Positions 27,755-38,931 of a stretch of DNA of 64,000 bases are shown here, one piece after another. This DNA is from Variovorax saccharolyticus (lineage in GTDB: Bacteria > Pseudomonadota > Gammaproteobacteria > Burkholderiales > Burkholderiaceae_C), in assembly GCF_030316765.1 (NCBI RefSeq), contig NZ_JASZYT010000011.1:205800-269799 (forward strand), read 5' to 3'. The notes under the pieces were generated by a model. It saw only the letters and a program-made list of their open reading frames with translations. It had not been told where the DNA came from and did no database searches. Made by a program: the position numbers and the translations under genes. The stretch's first letter is position 1, and each line of letters begins with the position of its first letter.

Positions 27755-28999
27755 ATGACTCATTCCGAACTCCCCTCCGCCGACGGTGTCTGGGAACACC
27801 TGCGCATCGCTCCCGGTGCCTTGGCCGACGATCGCGCGATCGATGCCGATGCGGCGATCGTCGTGGCCGATGGAAGGATTGCATGGATCGGCGCCGGCGT
27901 TGCCTTGCCGGGCGACTTCGCCGGGCTGCCGCGCTTCGACGGCGCGGATGCGCTCGCGACGCCGGGCCTCGTCGATTGCCACACGCACCTGGTCTACGGC
28001 GGCCAGCGCGCCAACGAGTTCGCGATGCGGCTGGCCGGCGCGACCTATGAAGAAGTCGCGAAAGCGGGCGGCGGCATCGTCTCGTCGGTGCGCGCCACGC
28101 GCGATGCGGACGAAGACACGCTCTACGCGCAAGCCGCTCGGCGCCTCGAACAGCTGCTGGCCGACGGCGTGTGCGCCATCGAGATCAAGTCCGGCTACGG
28201 CCTCGCGCTCGAACACGAGCGCAAGCAGTTGCGCGTGGCGCGGCGGCTGGGCGAGACGCATGGCGTCACGGTGCGCACCACCTTCCTCGGCGCGCACGCC
28301 CTGCCGCCCGAATACGCGGGCCGCAGCGGCGACTACATCGACCTCGTCTGCAACGAGATGCTGCCCGCGCTGGCCGCCGAAAGGCTGGTCGATGCGGTCG
28401 ACGTGTTCTGCGAGCGCATCGCCTTCTCGCTGGCCGAGACCGAGCGCGTGTTCCAGGCCGCCGGGGCCCTCGGCCTGCCGGTGAAGCTCCACGCCGAGCA
28501 ACTCTCGGACATGGGCGGCGCGGCGCTGGCGGCGCGCTACGGTGCGCTGTCCTGCGATCACATCGAGCACCTCTCGGCCGAAGGCATCGCCGCGATGCGC
28601 GAGGCCGGCACGGTGGCGGTGCTGCTGCCCGGCGCCTACTACACGCTGCGCGACACGCACCTGCCGCCGATCGAGGCGCTGCGCGCGGCGGGCGTGCCGA
28701 TGGCCGTGTCCACCGACCACAACCCCGGCACCTCGCCCGCGCTGAGCCTGCTGCTGATGGTCAACATGGCCTGCACGCTGTTCCGCCTGACGGTGCCCGA
28801 GGCGCTGGCCGGCGTGACCCGCCATGCCGCACGTGCGCTGGACCTGCAGGACACGCACGGCACGCTGGCCGTCGGCCGGCCCGCTGACTTCGTGCTGTGG
28901 CAGCTTCGCGAGAGCGCCGAGCTGGCGTACTGGTTTGGCCAGCGGCCGGCGCGCACCATCGTCCGGCAGGGGCGCATCGCATCCATGTCCCAACCCTGA
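27755..28999 (+). CDS. hutI: imidazolonepropionase
   Basis: This encodes 414 residues of an amidohydrolase that opens the ring of 4-imidazolone-5-propionate to give N-formimidoyl-L-glutamate. Metal ligands are visible in TPGLVDCHTHLVYGGQRANE, the later KLHAEQLSD and DHIEHLS, and the catalytic Asp in AVSTDHNPGTSP. EIKSGYGLALEHERKQLRVA and GAHALPPEYAGR are imidazolonepropionase signatures. The start overlaps almost directly with the end of hutD (five bases apart). The upstream reading in the same frame is shadow. Confidence 0.95.
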   Translation: MTHSELPSADGVWEHLRIAPGALADDRAIDADAAIVVADGRIAWIGAGVALPGDFAGLPRFDGADALATPGLVDCHTHLVYGGQRANEFAMRLAGATYEEVAKAGGGIVSSVRATRDADEDTLYAQAARRLEQLLADGVCAIEIKSGYGLALEHERKQLRVARRLGETHGVTVRTTFLGAHALPPEYAGRSGDYIDLVCNEMLPALAAERLVDAVDVFCERIAFSLAETERVFQAAGALGLPVKLHAEQLSDMGGAALAARYGALSCDHIEHLSAEGIAAMREAGTVAVLLPGAYYTLRDTHLPPIEALRAAGVPMAVSTDHNPGTSPALSLLLMVNMACTLFRLTVPEALAGVTRHAARALDLQDTHGTLAVGRPADFVLWQLRESAELAYWFGQRPARTIVRQGRIASMSQP

Positions 29000-29011
29000 G
29001 CCGTGCGAACC

Positions 29012-30412
29012 ATGCCATTGCCCGATACCCGTCAATCCCTTTTCGCTGCCGATGCCTTGCTGCCCGCAGGCTGGGCCCGCAACGTGCTGCTCGAGTGGAA
29101 TGCTGCGGGCCAGCTGACCGCGGTGACGCCCGACAGCCAGCCAGCCGGCGACACGCCGCGCGCCGCCGGGCCCGTGCTGCCCGGCATGCCCAACCTGCAT
29201 TCGCACGCCTTCCAGCGCGCCTTCGGCGGCCTGACCGAATTCCGCGGCGCGGCGCAGGACAGCTTCTGGAGCTGGCGCACGCTCATGTACCGCTTCGCCG
29301 CGAAGATCTCGCCCGAGCAGCTCGAAGCGATCGCGACCTGGCTCTACATCGAGATGCTCGAAGCCGGCTACACCTCGGTGTGCGAGTTCCACTACCTCCA
29401 CCACGACGCCGACGGAACGCCCTATGCGGACGACGCGACGCTGGCGCTGGCCCTGCTGCGCGCCGCGCGGCGTGCCGGCATCGGCATCACGCTGCTGCCG
29501 GTGCTCTACCAGAGCAGCGGCTTCGGCGCGCTGCCGCCCGGCGAGGGCCAGCGGCGCTTCATCCGGTCGACCGATTCGATGCTGCGCCTGCTGGAGCGGC
29601 TGCATCCCTTGTGCAAGGCGCAGGGCGCGCGGCTCGGCCTGGCGCCGCATTCGCTGCGCGCGGTTCCGCCCGAGGGGCTGCGCGATGCGCTCGCGGGCCT
29701 GGACGCGATCGACGCGAGCGCGCCGATCCACATCCACATCGCCGAACAGACGGCCGAGGTCGATGCCTGTCTTGCATGGAGCGGCCAGCGCCCGGTCGCG
29801 TGGCTGCTCGACCATGCGGCGGTCGATGGGCGCTGGTGCCTGGTGCATGCCACGCACATGGATGCGGACGAATACCGGCGCGCCGCGGCCAGCGGCGCCA
29901 TCGCCGGCCTGTGCCCGACGACCGAAGCCAACCTGGGCGACGGCATCTTCGATTTCAATGCCTGGCGCGCGGCAGGGGGCCGCTGGGGCATCGGCTCCGA
30001 CAGCCATGCCTGCGTCAACGCGGCCGAGGAACTGCTGATGCTGGAGTACGGCCAGCGCCTGGTGACGCGGCAGCGCAACGTGGGGGCCGATGCGGCGCAT
30101 CGCGAGGTCGCAACCGCGCTCATGCTGGGCGCGGTCGAGGGCGGCGCACGGGCCGCAGGCCGCACCATCGCCGGCCTCGCCGCAGGCCAGCAAGCCGATT
30201 TCGTCGTGCTCGATGCGGCGCACCTGGCGCTGCAGGGCCTGGCAGCGCCGGAGATGCTTTCGTCGCACGTGTTCGCGAGTCATCGCACTTCCGCCATCGA
30301 TGGCGCATGGGTCGCGGGCCAGCCGCGCATCGCCGCTGCCCGCCACGCTTTGCACGACGAGGCCGCGGCCGCTTTCGTGGCGGCGCGCAGCCAACTTCTA
30401 TCCAAGGATTGA
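29012..30412 (+). CDS. hutF: formimidoylglutamate deiminase
   Basis: This encodes 466 residues from the ATG at 29012; a GTG nine bases earlier is possible. It is an amidohydrolase-fold enzyme converting N-formimidoyl-glutamate to N-formyl-glutamate and ammonia. Signatures are VLPGMPNLHSHAFQRAFGGL, MYRFAAKISPEQLEAIATWL, EMLEAGYTSVCEFHYLHHD, RLGLAPHSLRAVPPEGL, IHIHIAEQTAEVDACL, WCLVHATHMD and WGIGSDSHACV. Its presence with hutG defines the five-step route of pseudomonads and many betaproteobacteria rather than the formiminoglutamase route. Confidence 0.95.
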   Translation: MPLPDTRQSLFAADALLPAGWARNVLLEWNAAGQLTAVTPDSQPAGDTPRAAGPVLPGMPNLHSHAFQRAFGGLTEFRGAAQDSFWSWRTLMYRFAAKISPEQLEAIATWLYIEMLEAGYTSVCEFHYLHHDADGTPYADDATLALALLRAARRAGIGITLLPVLYQSSGFGALPPGEGQRRFIRSTDSMLRLLERLHPLCKAQGARLGLAPHSLRAVPPEGLRDALAGLDAIDASAPIHIHIAEQTAEVDACLAWSGQRPVAWLLDHAAVDGRWCLVHATHMDADEYRRAAASGAIAGLCPTTEANLGDGIFDFNAWRAAGGRWGIGSDSHACVNAAEELLMLEYGQRLVTRQRNVGADAAHREVATALMLGAVEGGARAAGRTIAGLAAGQQADFVVLDAAHLALQGLAAPEMLSSHVFASHRTSAIDGAWVAGQPRIAAARHALHDEAAAAFVAARSQLLSKD

Positions 30413-30417
30413 GCCCC

Positions 30418-31236
30418 ATGTCTTTCACGACCACCGAGCCTCCCTTCCGTTTTCGCCGCGGCACGCGCCCCTTGCTGATCTCGATGCCGCACGTCGGCAC
30501 CCATGTGCCGCCGCAGCTCGCGGCACGCCTGAGCGACGAGGCGCGTCATGTGCCCGACACCGACTGGCATCTGGAGCGGCTCTACGATTTCGCCGATGAA
30601 CTCGGCGCCTCGGTGCTGGTCGCGACGCATTCGCGCTACGTGGTCGACCTCAACCGTCCGCCCGATGGCGCGAGCCTCTATCCGGGGCAGAGCGTCACCG
30701 GCCTGTGCCCGGTCGACAGCTTCGACGACACGCCGCTCTATCCCGCCGGCGATGTGCCCGACGATGCCGAGATCGCTGCGCGCCGCGAGGCGATCTGGCA
30801 GCCCTACCACCGGCAGCTGGCCGACGAACTCGCGCGCATCAAGGCGCAGCACGGCATCGCCGCGCTGTGGGACGCGCATTCGATCCGCTCCGTGCTGCCG
30901 CGCTTCTTCGAAGGCCGGCTCACCGACCTCAACCTGGGCACGGCCCAGGGCGCCAGTTGCGATCCGGCGCTGGCGCAGGCGCTGCTGGGCGTTGCCAGAG
31001 AGGCGACCGGCTTCACGAGCGTGCTCAACGGCCGCTTCACCGGCGGCTACATCACGCGCCACCACGGACAGCCCGCGCAGGGCGTGCATGCCGTGCAGCT
31101 CGAAATGACGCAGTGCAGCTACATGCAGGAGGCCTTGCCCTTCGACTACCTGCCCGAGGTGGCGGCGCGGGTGCAGCCGCATGTGCGGCGCATGCTCGCG
31201 ACTGTGCTCGACTTCGTCGAATCGCGCCGCGGCTGA
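30418..31236 (+). CDS. hutG: N-formylglutamate deformylase
   Basis: This encodes 272 residues of the N-formylglutamate amidohydrolase family, releasing formate and L-glutamate as the last hut step. Seen are RPLLISMPHVGTHVPPQLAA, DTDWHLERLYDFADELGASV, RYVVDLNRPPDGASLYPGQ, ALWDAHSIRSVLPRFFEG, DLNLGTAQGASC, LNGRFTGGYITRHHGQPAQG and VQLEMTQCSYM. The histidine and aspartate positions for zinc binding are present. It starts six bases after hutF. Confidence 0.95.
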   Translation: MSFTTTEPPFRFRRGTRPLLISMPHVGTHVPPQLAARLSDEARHVPDTDWHLERLYDFADELGASVLVATHSRYVVDLNRPPDGASLYPGQSVTGLCPVDSFDDTPLYPAGDVPDDAEIAARREAIWQPYHRQLADELARIKAQHGIAALWDAHSIRSVLPRFFEGRLTDLNLGTAQGASCDPALAQALLGVAREATGFTSVLNGRFTGGYITRHHGQPAQGVHAVQLEMTQCSYMQEALPFDYLPEVAARVQPHVRRMLATVLDFVESRRG

Positions 31237-31274
31237 GCGGCATCATCCATCTCTTCCGGGAAGGCTTTCGGTCC

Positions 31275-32405
31275 ATGAACGCAGCCGCCATCCGCGAACT
31301 CGTGCGCCCCGAGGTGCCCGCGCTTGCGCCCTACAACGCGGGCCTGTCGTCGCAGGCCGTGCGCTCGCGCTACGGCGTCGAGCAGATCGCGCGTCTCGCG
31401 AGCAACGAGAACCCCTTCGGCGCCAGCCCCGCGGTTGCGCAGGCGCTGGCGGGCCTGGCCTTGCGCGTGGGCACCTACCCGGATGCGAACTGCACCGCGC
31501 TGCGGGCTGCCATTGCCGAGCGCACTGGCGCGAGCGCAGAGCAGGTCGTGATCGGCAATGGCTCCGAGTCCATCCTCCAGATGCTCTGCCAGGCCTTTCT
31601 CTCGCCCGGCGACCGCGTGCTCACGCAGCGGCCCGCCTTCGGGCTGCACGAGATCTATCCGCGGATGATGGGCGCCCAGGTCGAGCTGCTGGCACTCACG
31701 CCGGCGCTCGAATTCGACCTTGGTGCCTGGTGCGAAGCGCTGGCGCGCGGGCCGAAGATCGCGATGCTCGCCAATCCGTCGAATCCGGTGGGCTGCATGT
31801 TCGAGCGCCAAGGCTTCGCGCGGCTGCTCGAGGCCACGCCGGCCGGGACCTTGCTGGTGATCGACGAGGCCTACTACGAGTACGCGCAGCGCGCCCGCGG
31901 CTTCCCCGATGCCCTGGCCGCACTGCGCGCGCAGCAGCGTCCCTGGATCGTGCTGCGCACCTTCTCGAAGGCCTGGGGGCTGGCTGGCCTGCGCGTCGGC
32001 TACGGCATTGCGTCGGACGCCTCGCTGGTCCAGTGGCTGGACCGGGTGCGCACGCCCTTCAACGTCAACGAGGCCGCGCAGGCGGCCGCGCTGGCCGCCT
32101 GGGGCGACGAGGCCTTCATGGCCCAGACCGTCGCGCAGACCGTGACGCAGCGCGAGTGGCTGGTGCAGCAGTTGCGCGCGTTGGCGCTGCCGGGGCTGCG
32201 CATCGCGCCATCGGCGGCCAATTTCCTGTTCATCGACCTGGCGCGGCCGAACGGTCCGGTCAATGAGGCGCTGCTGGCGCGCGGCATCATCGTCAAGCCC
32301 TGGAAGGAGGCCGGTTTCGAGAGCTTCATCCGCGTGTCGATCGGCACCGCCGAGGACAACGCGCGCTTCCTGGGTGCGCTGGGCGAGATCCTCGGCGGCC
32401 ACTGA
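31275..32405 (+). CDS. hisC: HisC-type aminotransferase at the end of the hut operon
   Basis: This encodes 376 residues of PLP fold type I: ARLASNENPFGASPAVAQAL, VIGNGSESILQMLCQAFLSP, LANPSNPVGCMFE, LVIDEAYYEYAQ, the Schiff-base Lys in LRTFSKAWGLAGLRVGYGIA and the carboxylate-binding Arg in FIRVSIGT. The text is that of histidinol-phosphate aminotransferases. Sitting 38 bases behind hutG, it is co-directional with histidine degradation, which is odd for a biosynthetic enzyme. It may be a paralogue acting on another imidazole or aromatic compound. Substrate assignment beyond the family is uncertain. Confidence 0.85.
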   Translation: MNAAAIRELVRPEVPALAPYNAGLSSQAVRSRYGVEQIARLASNENPFGASPAVAQALAGLALRVGTYPDANCTALRAAIAERTGASAEQVVIGNGSESILQMLCQAFLSPGDRVLTQRPAFGLHEIYPRMMGAQVELLALTPALEFDLGAWCEALARGPKIAMLANPSNPVGCMFERQGFARLLEATPAGTLLVIDEAYYEYAQRARGFPDALAALRAQQRPWIVLRTFSKAWGLAGLRVGYGIASDASLVQWLDRVRTPFNVNEAAQAAALAAWGDEAFMAQTVAQTVTQREWLVQQLRALALPGLRIAPSAANFLFIDLARPNGPVNEALLARGIIVKPWKEAGFESFIRVSIGTAEDNARFLGALGEILGGH

Positions 32406-32468
32406 AAGTCGGCGCGGCGACAAGACCCGCCGCCGCCGAGGGCCCGCGCCGCTTTCTACAATCGGCGC

Positions 32469-33515
32469 ATGAAGCCCGTCGTCTACACCCGCGCCCAGCA
32501 ACTTCCCGCCATCCTGGCGCAACGCATCGCCATCCTCGATGGCGCCATGGGCACGATGATCCAGCGCTTCAGGCTGAGCGAGGAACAGTACCGCGGCGAG
32601 CGCTTCAAGGACTTCCCGCGCGACGTCAAGGGCAACAACGAACTGCTCTCGCTGACCCGGCCCGATGTCATCCGCGACATCCACGAGGGCTATCTCGCAG
32701 CCGGCGCCGACCTGGTCGAGACCAACACCTTCGGCGCCACCCGGATCGCGCAGGAGGACTACAAGATGGCCGACCTGGCGCGCGAGATGAACCTCGAATC
32801 GGCCCGGATCGCGCGGGCCGCCTGCGACAAGTTCAGCACGCCCGACAAGCCCCGCTTCGTGGCCGGCGCGCTCGGCCCGACGCCCAAGACCGCCAGCATC
32901 AGCCCCGACGTCAACGACCCCGGCGCGCGCAACGTGAGCTTCGAGGAATTGCGCGCCTCGTACTACGAGCAGGTCGAGGCGCTGGTCGAAGGCGGGGCCG
33001 ACGTGCTGCTGGTCGAGACCATCTTCGACACGCTGAACGCCAAGGCCGCGCTGTTCGCGGTCGACGAGTACTTCGAGGCCAGCGGCGAGCGGCTGCCGCT
33101 GATCATCAGCGGCACCGTGACCGACGCCTCGGGCCGCATCCTGAGCGGCCAGACCGTGACCGCCTTCTGGCACAGCGTGCGCCACGCGCGGCCGCTGGCC
33201 ATCGGCCTGAATTGCGCGCTGGGCGCCGCGCTGATGCGGCCCTACATCCAGGAACTGGCGCGCGTCGCCGACGACACCTTCATCAGCTGCTATCCCAACG
33301 CCGGCCTGCCCAACCCGATGAGCGAGACCGGCTTCGACGAGACGCCCGACGTCACTTCGCGCCTGCTGCACGAGTTCGCCGCCGAAGGGCTGGTCAACAT
33401 CGTCGGCGGCTGCTGCGGCACGACGCCCGAGCACATCGCGGCGATCGGCCAGGCGGTCGCGCCGCTGCCCGGCCGCAGCCTGCATCGCGCCGCCTTCTAC
33501 AGCGAAGCGGCCTGA
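32469..33515 (+). CDS. metH: methionine synthase, homocysteine-binding half (MetH part 1)
   Basis: This encodes 348 residues equivalent to the N-terminal homocysteine S-methyltransferase module of cobalamin-dependent MetH: AILDGAMGTMIQRFRLSEEQ, NNELLSLTRPDVIRDIHEGY, GADLVETNTFGATRIAQEDY, VAGALGPTPKTASISPDVND. Zinc ligands are Cys249 (GLNCALGA) and Cys315-Cys316 (GGCCGTTPEH). The folate, cobalamin and activation domains are absent and are encoded separately at 36122. A split MetH is usual in this bacterial group, but here 2.6 kb and three unrelated genes separate the halves. TACAAT lies just before the start as a possible -10. Confidence 0.95.
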   Translation: MKPVVYTRAQQLPAILAQRIAILDGAMGTMIQRFRLSEEQYRGERFKDFPRDVKGNNELLSLTRPDVIRDIHEGYLAAGADLVETNTFGATRIAQEDYKMADLAREMNLESARIARAACDKFSTPDKPRFVAGALGPTPKTASISPDVNDPGARNVSFEELRASYYEQVEALVEGGADVLLVETIFDTLNAKAALFAVDEYFEASGERLPLIISGTVTDASGRILSGQTVTAFWHSVRHARPLAIGLNCALGAALMRPYIQELARVADDTFISCYPNAGLPNPMSETGFDETPDVTSRLLHEFAAEGLVNIVGGCCGTTPEHIAAIGQAVAPLPGRSLHRAAFYSEAA

Positions 33516-33670
33516 TGGCCCCATCCCGGCGCATGTGAAGCCGGGATGAAGAAGCTCTCCAAACGTTCCTGGCGTGCGCGAACGCGCGCGCTGAAGCGTT
33601 CTTTGCTGAAGGCGCCCGCTGATTGACAGCCCGCCGAAGGCCCCTACCCTGGACTGCAAAGGAAATCTCC

Positions 33671-34552
33671 ATGAACAACAAGGCTATGCGCTGGTGCGGC
33701 CTCGGCGCGATGGCGCTGATGCTGCCGCTGGCGGCCACGGCCCAGCAGGCATTCACCCGCGGTCCGGTCAATCTTCGCGCCGGTCCCGGCGACACCTATC
33801 CGCTGGTGGCCTCGCTGGCGCCCGGACAACCGCTGCAGGTGATGGGCTGCACCGCCGGCTACGGCTGGTGCGACGTGGTGCTGCCCGACGGCCTGCGGGG
33901 CTGGTCCTATGCGGCGAGCCTCGAGTACGCCTACCAGGAGGAAAGGGTGCCGCTCGCCACCTACGGCGCGGTGATCGGCGTGCCGCTCGTGACCTTCGCG
34001 ATCGGCAACTACTGGTCGAACTACTACCGCGACCGCCCCTGGTACGGCCAGTCGCGCTGGTGGGGTGGCCGCCCGCCGCCGCCGCCGGTGCCCGGCTGGC
34101 GCCCGCCGCCGCCGCCGGTCCCGGGCTGGCGGCCCAATCCCTGGCCGGGCTACGCGCCGCATCCGCCGGGCTTCCGGCCGCCCTCGGCGCCGGGCTTCGG
34201 ACCGCCGTCGTCTCCCGGCTTCCGGCCGCCGCCGTCACCGGGCTTCCGGCCTCCGCCGCCCCAAAACGTGCGGCCGCCGCACGGCGGCGGCCCACGGCCG
34301 CCGGATGCGCGCCCGCCCGGCCAGGGCTTCCAGACCGGCGGCAGGCCGCCGGGGCAGGGCGGCGGGCGCGGTGACGGCGGCCAGCGCGGTGGGCGCGGCG
34401 ATGGCGGACATGACCGCGGCCAGGGCGGAGGCGGCGGACACGACCGCGGCCATGGCGGCGGTGGCGGTGGCGGCCAAGGCAACCAAGGCGGTGGCCACGG
34501 CGGCGGCCATGGCGGAGGCCACGGAGGCGGGCGCGGCGGCGACCGGCACTGA
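33671..34552 (+). CDS. secreted SH3-domain protein with Pro-rich and Gly/His-rich tail
   Basis: This encodes 293 residues. A signal peptide (MRWCGLGAMALMLPLAATAQ) is followed by a bacterial SH3 domain (~28-90, RGPVNLRAGPGDTYPLVASL, YGWCDVVLPDGLRGWSYAAS) and a short hydrophobic segment (TYGAVIGVPLVTFAIGNYW). From ~135 on it is low complexity: repeats of PPPPVPGWRP and SPGFRPPP, then GGGHDRG and GGGHGGG. The tail may be a flexible spacer in the envelope and could bind metal through its histidines. Such SH3 proteins often bind peptidoglycan. GGAAA precedes the ATG. The repeats make length variation likely. Confidence 0.75.
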   Translation: MNNKAMRWCGLGAMALMLPLAATAQQAFTRGPVNLRAGPGDTYPLVASLAPGQPLQVMGCTAGYGWCDVVLPDGLRGWSYAASLEYAYQEERVPLATYGAVIGVPLVTFAIGNYWSNYYRDRPWYGQSRWWGGRPPPPPVPGWRPPPPPVPGWRPNPWPGYAPHPPGFRPPSAPGFGPPSSPGFRPPPSPGFRPPPPQNVRPPHGGGPRPPDARPPGQGFQTGGRPPGQGGGRGDGGQRGGRGDGGHDRGQGGGGGHDRGHGGGGGGGQGNQGGGHGGGHGGGHGGGRGGDRH

Positions 34553-34571
34553 GCGCCGCCTCCGCGCCAGG

Positions 34572-35459
34572 TCACTCCTTCTTGCGGGCGATCAGCGCCA
34601 CGAAGCGCTGGGCGCCCAGGCCCAGCGGCCGCTCGCGCGACCACACCACGTCGACCCACAGGTCCAGCCCGTTCGACAGGTTCTCGAACGGGATCTCGAC
34701 CAGCGCGCCGGTCGCCACGTGCGGCCGCGCGAAGTTGCGCGGCAGCCAGCCCCAGCCCAGGCCGGCGGTGATCAGGCTCAGCGCGGCCAGCGCGTTGTCG
34801 GTCCGCCAGACGTGCCGCGCGAAGACGAAGCGCGGGTCGCTGGTGGCGAGGTCGCGCCCGGCGACCACGATCTGCCGCGTGGTCGTCAGGTGCTCTTCGC
34901 GCAGCCGTCCGCCGGCCGCGGCCAGCACCGGATGGTCGGGCGCCATCACGGCCACCATGGTGTCGCTGGCCACCTCCTGGAAACCCTCCCGCCCGTCCAG
35001 GCTCGGGCGCTCGAAGACCAGCGCCAGGTGGGCCCGGCCGCTGTGCAGCAGCGCCAGCGCGTCGGCCTGCGGCGCGGCCAGCACCTCGACCTCCAGCAGC
35101 GGGTACTCGGCCGCCAGGGCGGCCAGCGGGCCGCTCCAGGGCGCGGCCAGCAATTCGGGCGCGATGGCCAGCGTCAGGCGGTTCTCCAGGCCCTGGGTCA
35201 GTGCCAGCGCCTGCACCTGAAGCTGCCTGAGCTGCGCCGCCAGCAGCCTCGCCTGCGGTTCCAGCGAACGCGCCGCGGCGGTGGGCTGCGGCTCCCGGCC
35301 GCCGCGGTCGAACAGCGAGAGGTCGAGCTCGGCCTCCAGGTTGGCGATCGCCATGCTGATGGCCGAGGGCACCCGGCCCAGGGCCCTGGCCGCCGCCGAG
35401 AAGGAGCCGTGGTCGATGACCGCGAGGAAAACAGCCACGCTGTCACTGGAAAAGCTCAT
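34572..35459 (-). CDS. LysR-family transcriptional regulator
   Basis: This encodes 295 residues. The winged HTH fills residues 1-~60 (VAVFLAVIDHGSFSAAARAL, then VPSAISMAIANLEAELDLSLF), followed by a periplasmic-binding-like effector domain. It is divergent from the PACE efflux gene with a 100-base AT-rich spacer, the typical arrangement of a LysR regulator and its target. The inducer is unknown. Confidence 0.88.
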   Translation of the reverse strand: MSFSSDSVAVFLAVIDHGSFSAAARALGRVPSAISMAIANLEAELDLSLFDRGGREPQPTAAARSLEPQARLLAAQLRQLQVQALALTQGLENRLTLAIAPELLAAPWSGPLAALAAEYPLLEVEVLAAPQADALALLHSGRAHLALVFERPSLDGREGFQEVASDTMVAVMAPDHPVLAAAGGRLREEHLTTTRQIVVAGRDLATSDPRFVFARHVWRTDNALAALSLITAGLGWGWLPRNFARPHVATGALVEIPFENLSNGLDLWVDVVWSRERPLGLGAQRFVALIARKKE

Positions 35460-35461
35460 GA

Positions 35462-35560
35462 CGGCCTCAATCTATCAATTTTTCTGAAAGAAGATAACTT
35501 TATATATCAGCCTGGCACACATAAAGTCCGGTTCCACGCCAACCAACACAGGATCGATTT
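35462..35560. promoter_or_regulatory. AT-rich divergent spacer between LysR and PACE genes
   Basis: This is the only strongly AT-rich stretch in the area (TTTTTCTGAAAGAAGATAACTTTATATATCAG as a composite around 35478-35510). It probably holds both promoters and the LysR binding site. No exact T-N11-A box could be fixed by eye. Confidence 0.4.
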
Positions 35561-35561
35561 C

Positions 35562-35999
35562 ATGCAAGGGCTCAAGCGCCGCGTCGTCTACATCAGCCTC
35601 TACGAGGGCATCGCCATTGTGGCCGCCAGCGCGGGGCTGGCACTGATGTCGGGCCAGGGGCTCGGACATTCGGGCGTGCTGGCGGTCATCGCCTCGGTCA
35701 TCGCGGTGCTCTGGAACCTCAGCTTCAATGCCTTGTTCGAGCGCTGGGAGTCCCGCCAGGCGGTGCGCGGGCGCAGCCTGCGCCGCCGGGTCGCCCATGC
35801 GATCGGCTTCGAAGGCGGGCTGATCGCCTTCCTGGTGCCGGTCTTCGCCTGGTGGCTCGGGGTGAGCCTCTGGGAGGCGCTGGTGATGGACCTCGGCCTG
35901 GTGGTTTTCTTCCTGGTCTACACCTTCGTATTCAATTGGGCCTTCGACGCCGTCTTCGGCTTGCCCGCATCGGCCGCCGCCGTCGCCCAGCCGGCGTAA
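35562..35999 (+). CDS. PACE-family efflux protein
   Basis: This encodes 145 residues with four predicted membrane segments arranged as two similar halves, each opening with a basic/aromatic motif (RRVVYISLYEGIAIVAASAG and RRVAHAIGFEGGLIAFLVPV), then WNLSFNALFERWE in half 1 and FVFNWAFDAVFGLP in half 2. This doubled layout is the hallmark of the proteobacterial antimicrobial compound efflux (chlorhexidine-type) family. It is likely controlled by the divergent LysR regulator. It lies between the two metH halves and ends about 10 bases before the SAH riboswitch. Confidence 0.85.
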   Translation: MQGLKRRVVYISLYEGIAIVAASAGLALMSGQGLGHSGVLAVIASVIAVLWNLSFNALFERWESRQAVRGRSLRRRVAHAIGFEGGLIAFLVPVFAWWLGVSLWEALVMDLGLVVFFLVYTFVFNWAFDAVFGLPASAAAVAQPA

Positions 36000-36007
36000 A
36001 ATCCGCG

Positions 36008-36096
36008 GCTCCCAAGGAGCGTTGCAGCGCCGCCGGCCTTCAGGCCGGCCGCGTCAGGCTTGGGCTTCCAGCCACTGGAGTGCAACGACGCTCGCC
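36008..36096 (+). ncRNA. S-adenosylhomocysteine (SAH) riboswitch
   Basis: The sequence reads CCCAAGGAGCGTTGCAGCG, a C/G-rich variable stem, then GTCAGGCTTGGG, and later TGCAACGACGCTC. P1 pairs CCCAAG (36011) with CTTGGG (36059). GAGCGTTGCA pairs across the element with TGCAACGACGCTC, giving the pseudoknot of the SAH class; GTCAGGCT is a conserved block of the class. These RNAs occur before SAH-recycling genes and switch expression on when SAH is high. Here it sits about 26 bases before metH part 2, so it probably also covers that ribosome site. Confidence 0.85.
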
Positions 36097-36121
36097 TGAC
36101 CCCGCATCCACAGGTGAGCCC

Positions 36122-38875
<2,754 letters not shown>

Positions 38876-38931
38876 TACCAACAGGCCGTGGCCAGTAGGC
38901 GCGGCGAGCGGGAGTTCCTATTCAGAAGCTG

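Noticed and set aside
33671..34552. Collagen-like or silk-like secreted protein
   Set aside because: The Gly/Pro-rich tail lacks regular Gly-X-Y triplets, and the SH3 domain plus signal peptide explain the protein better.
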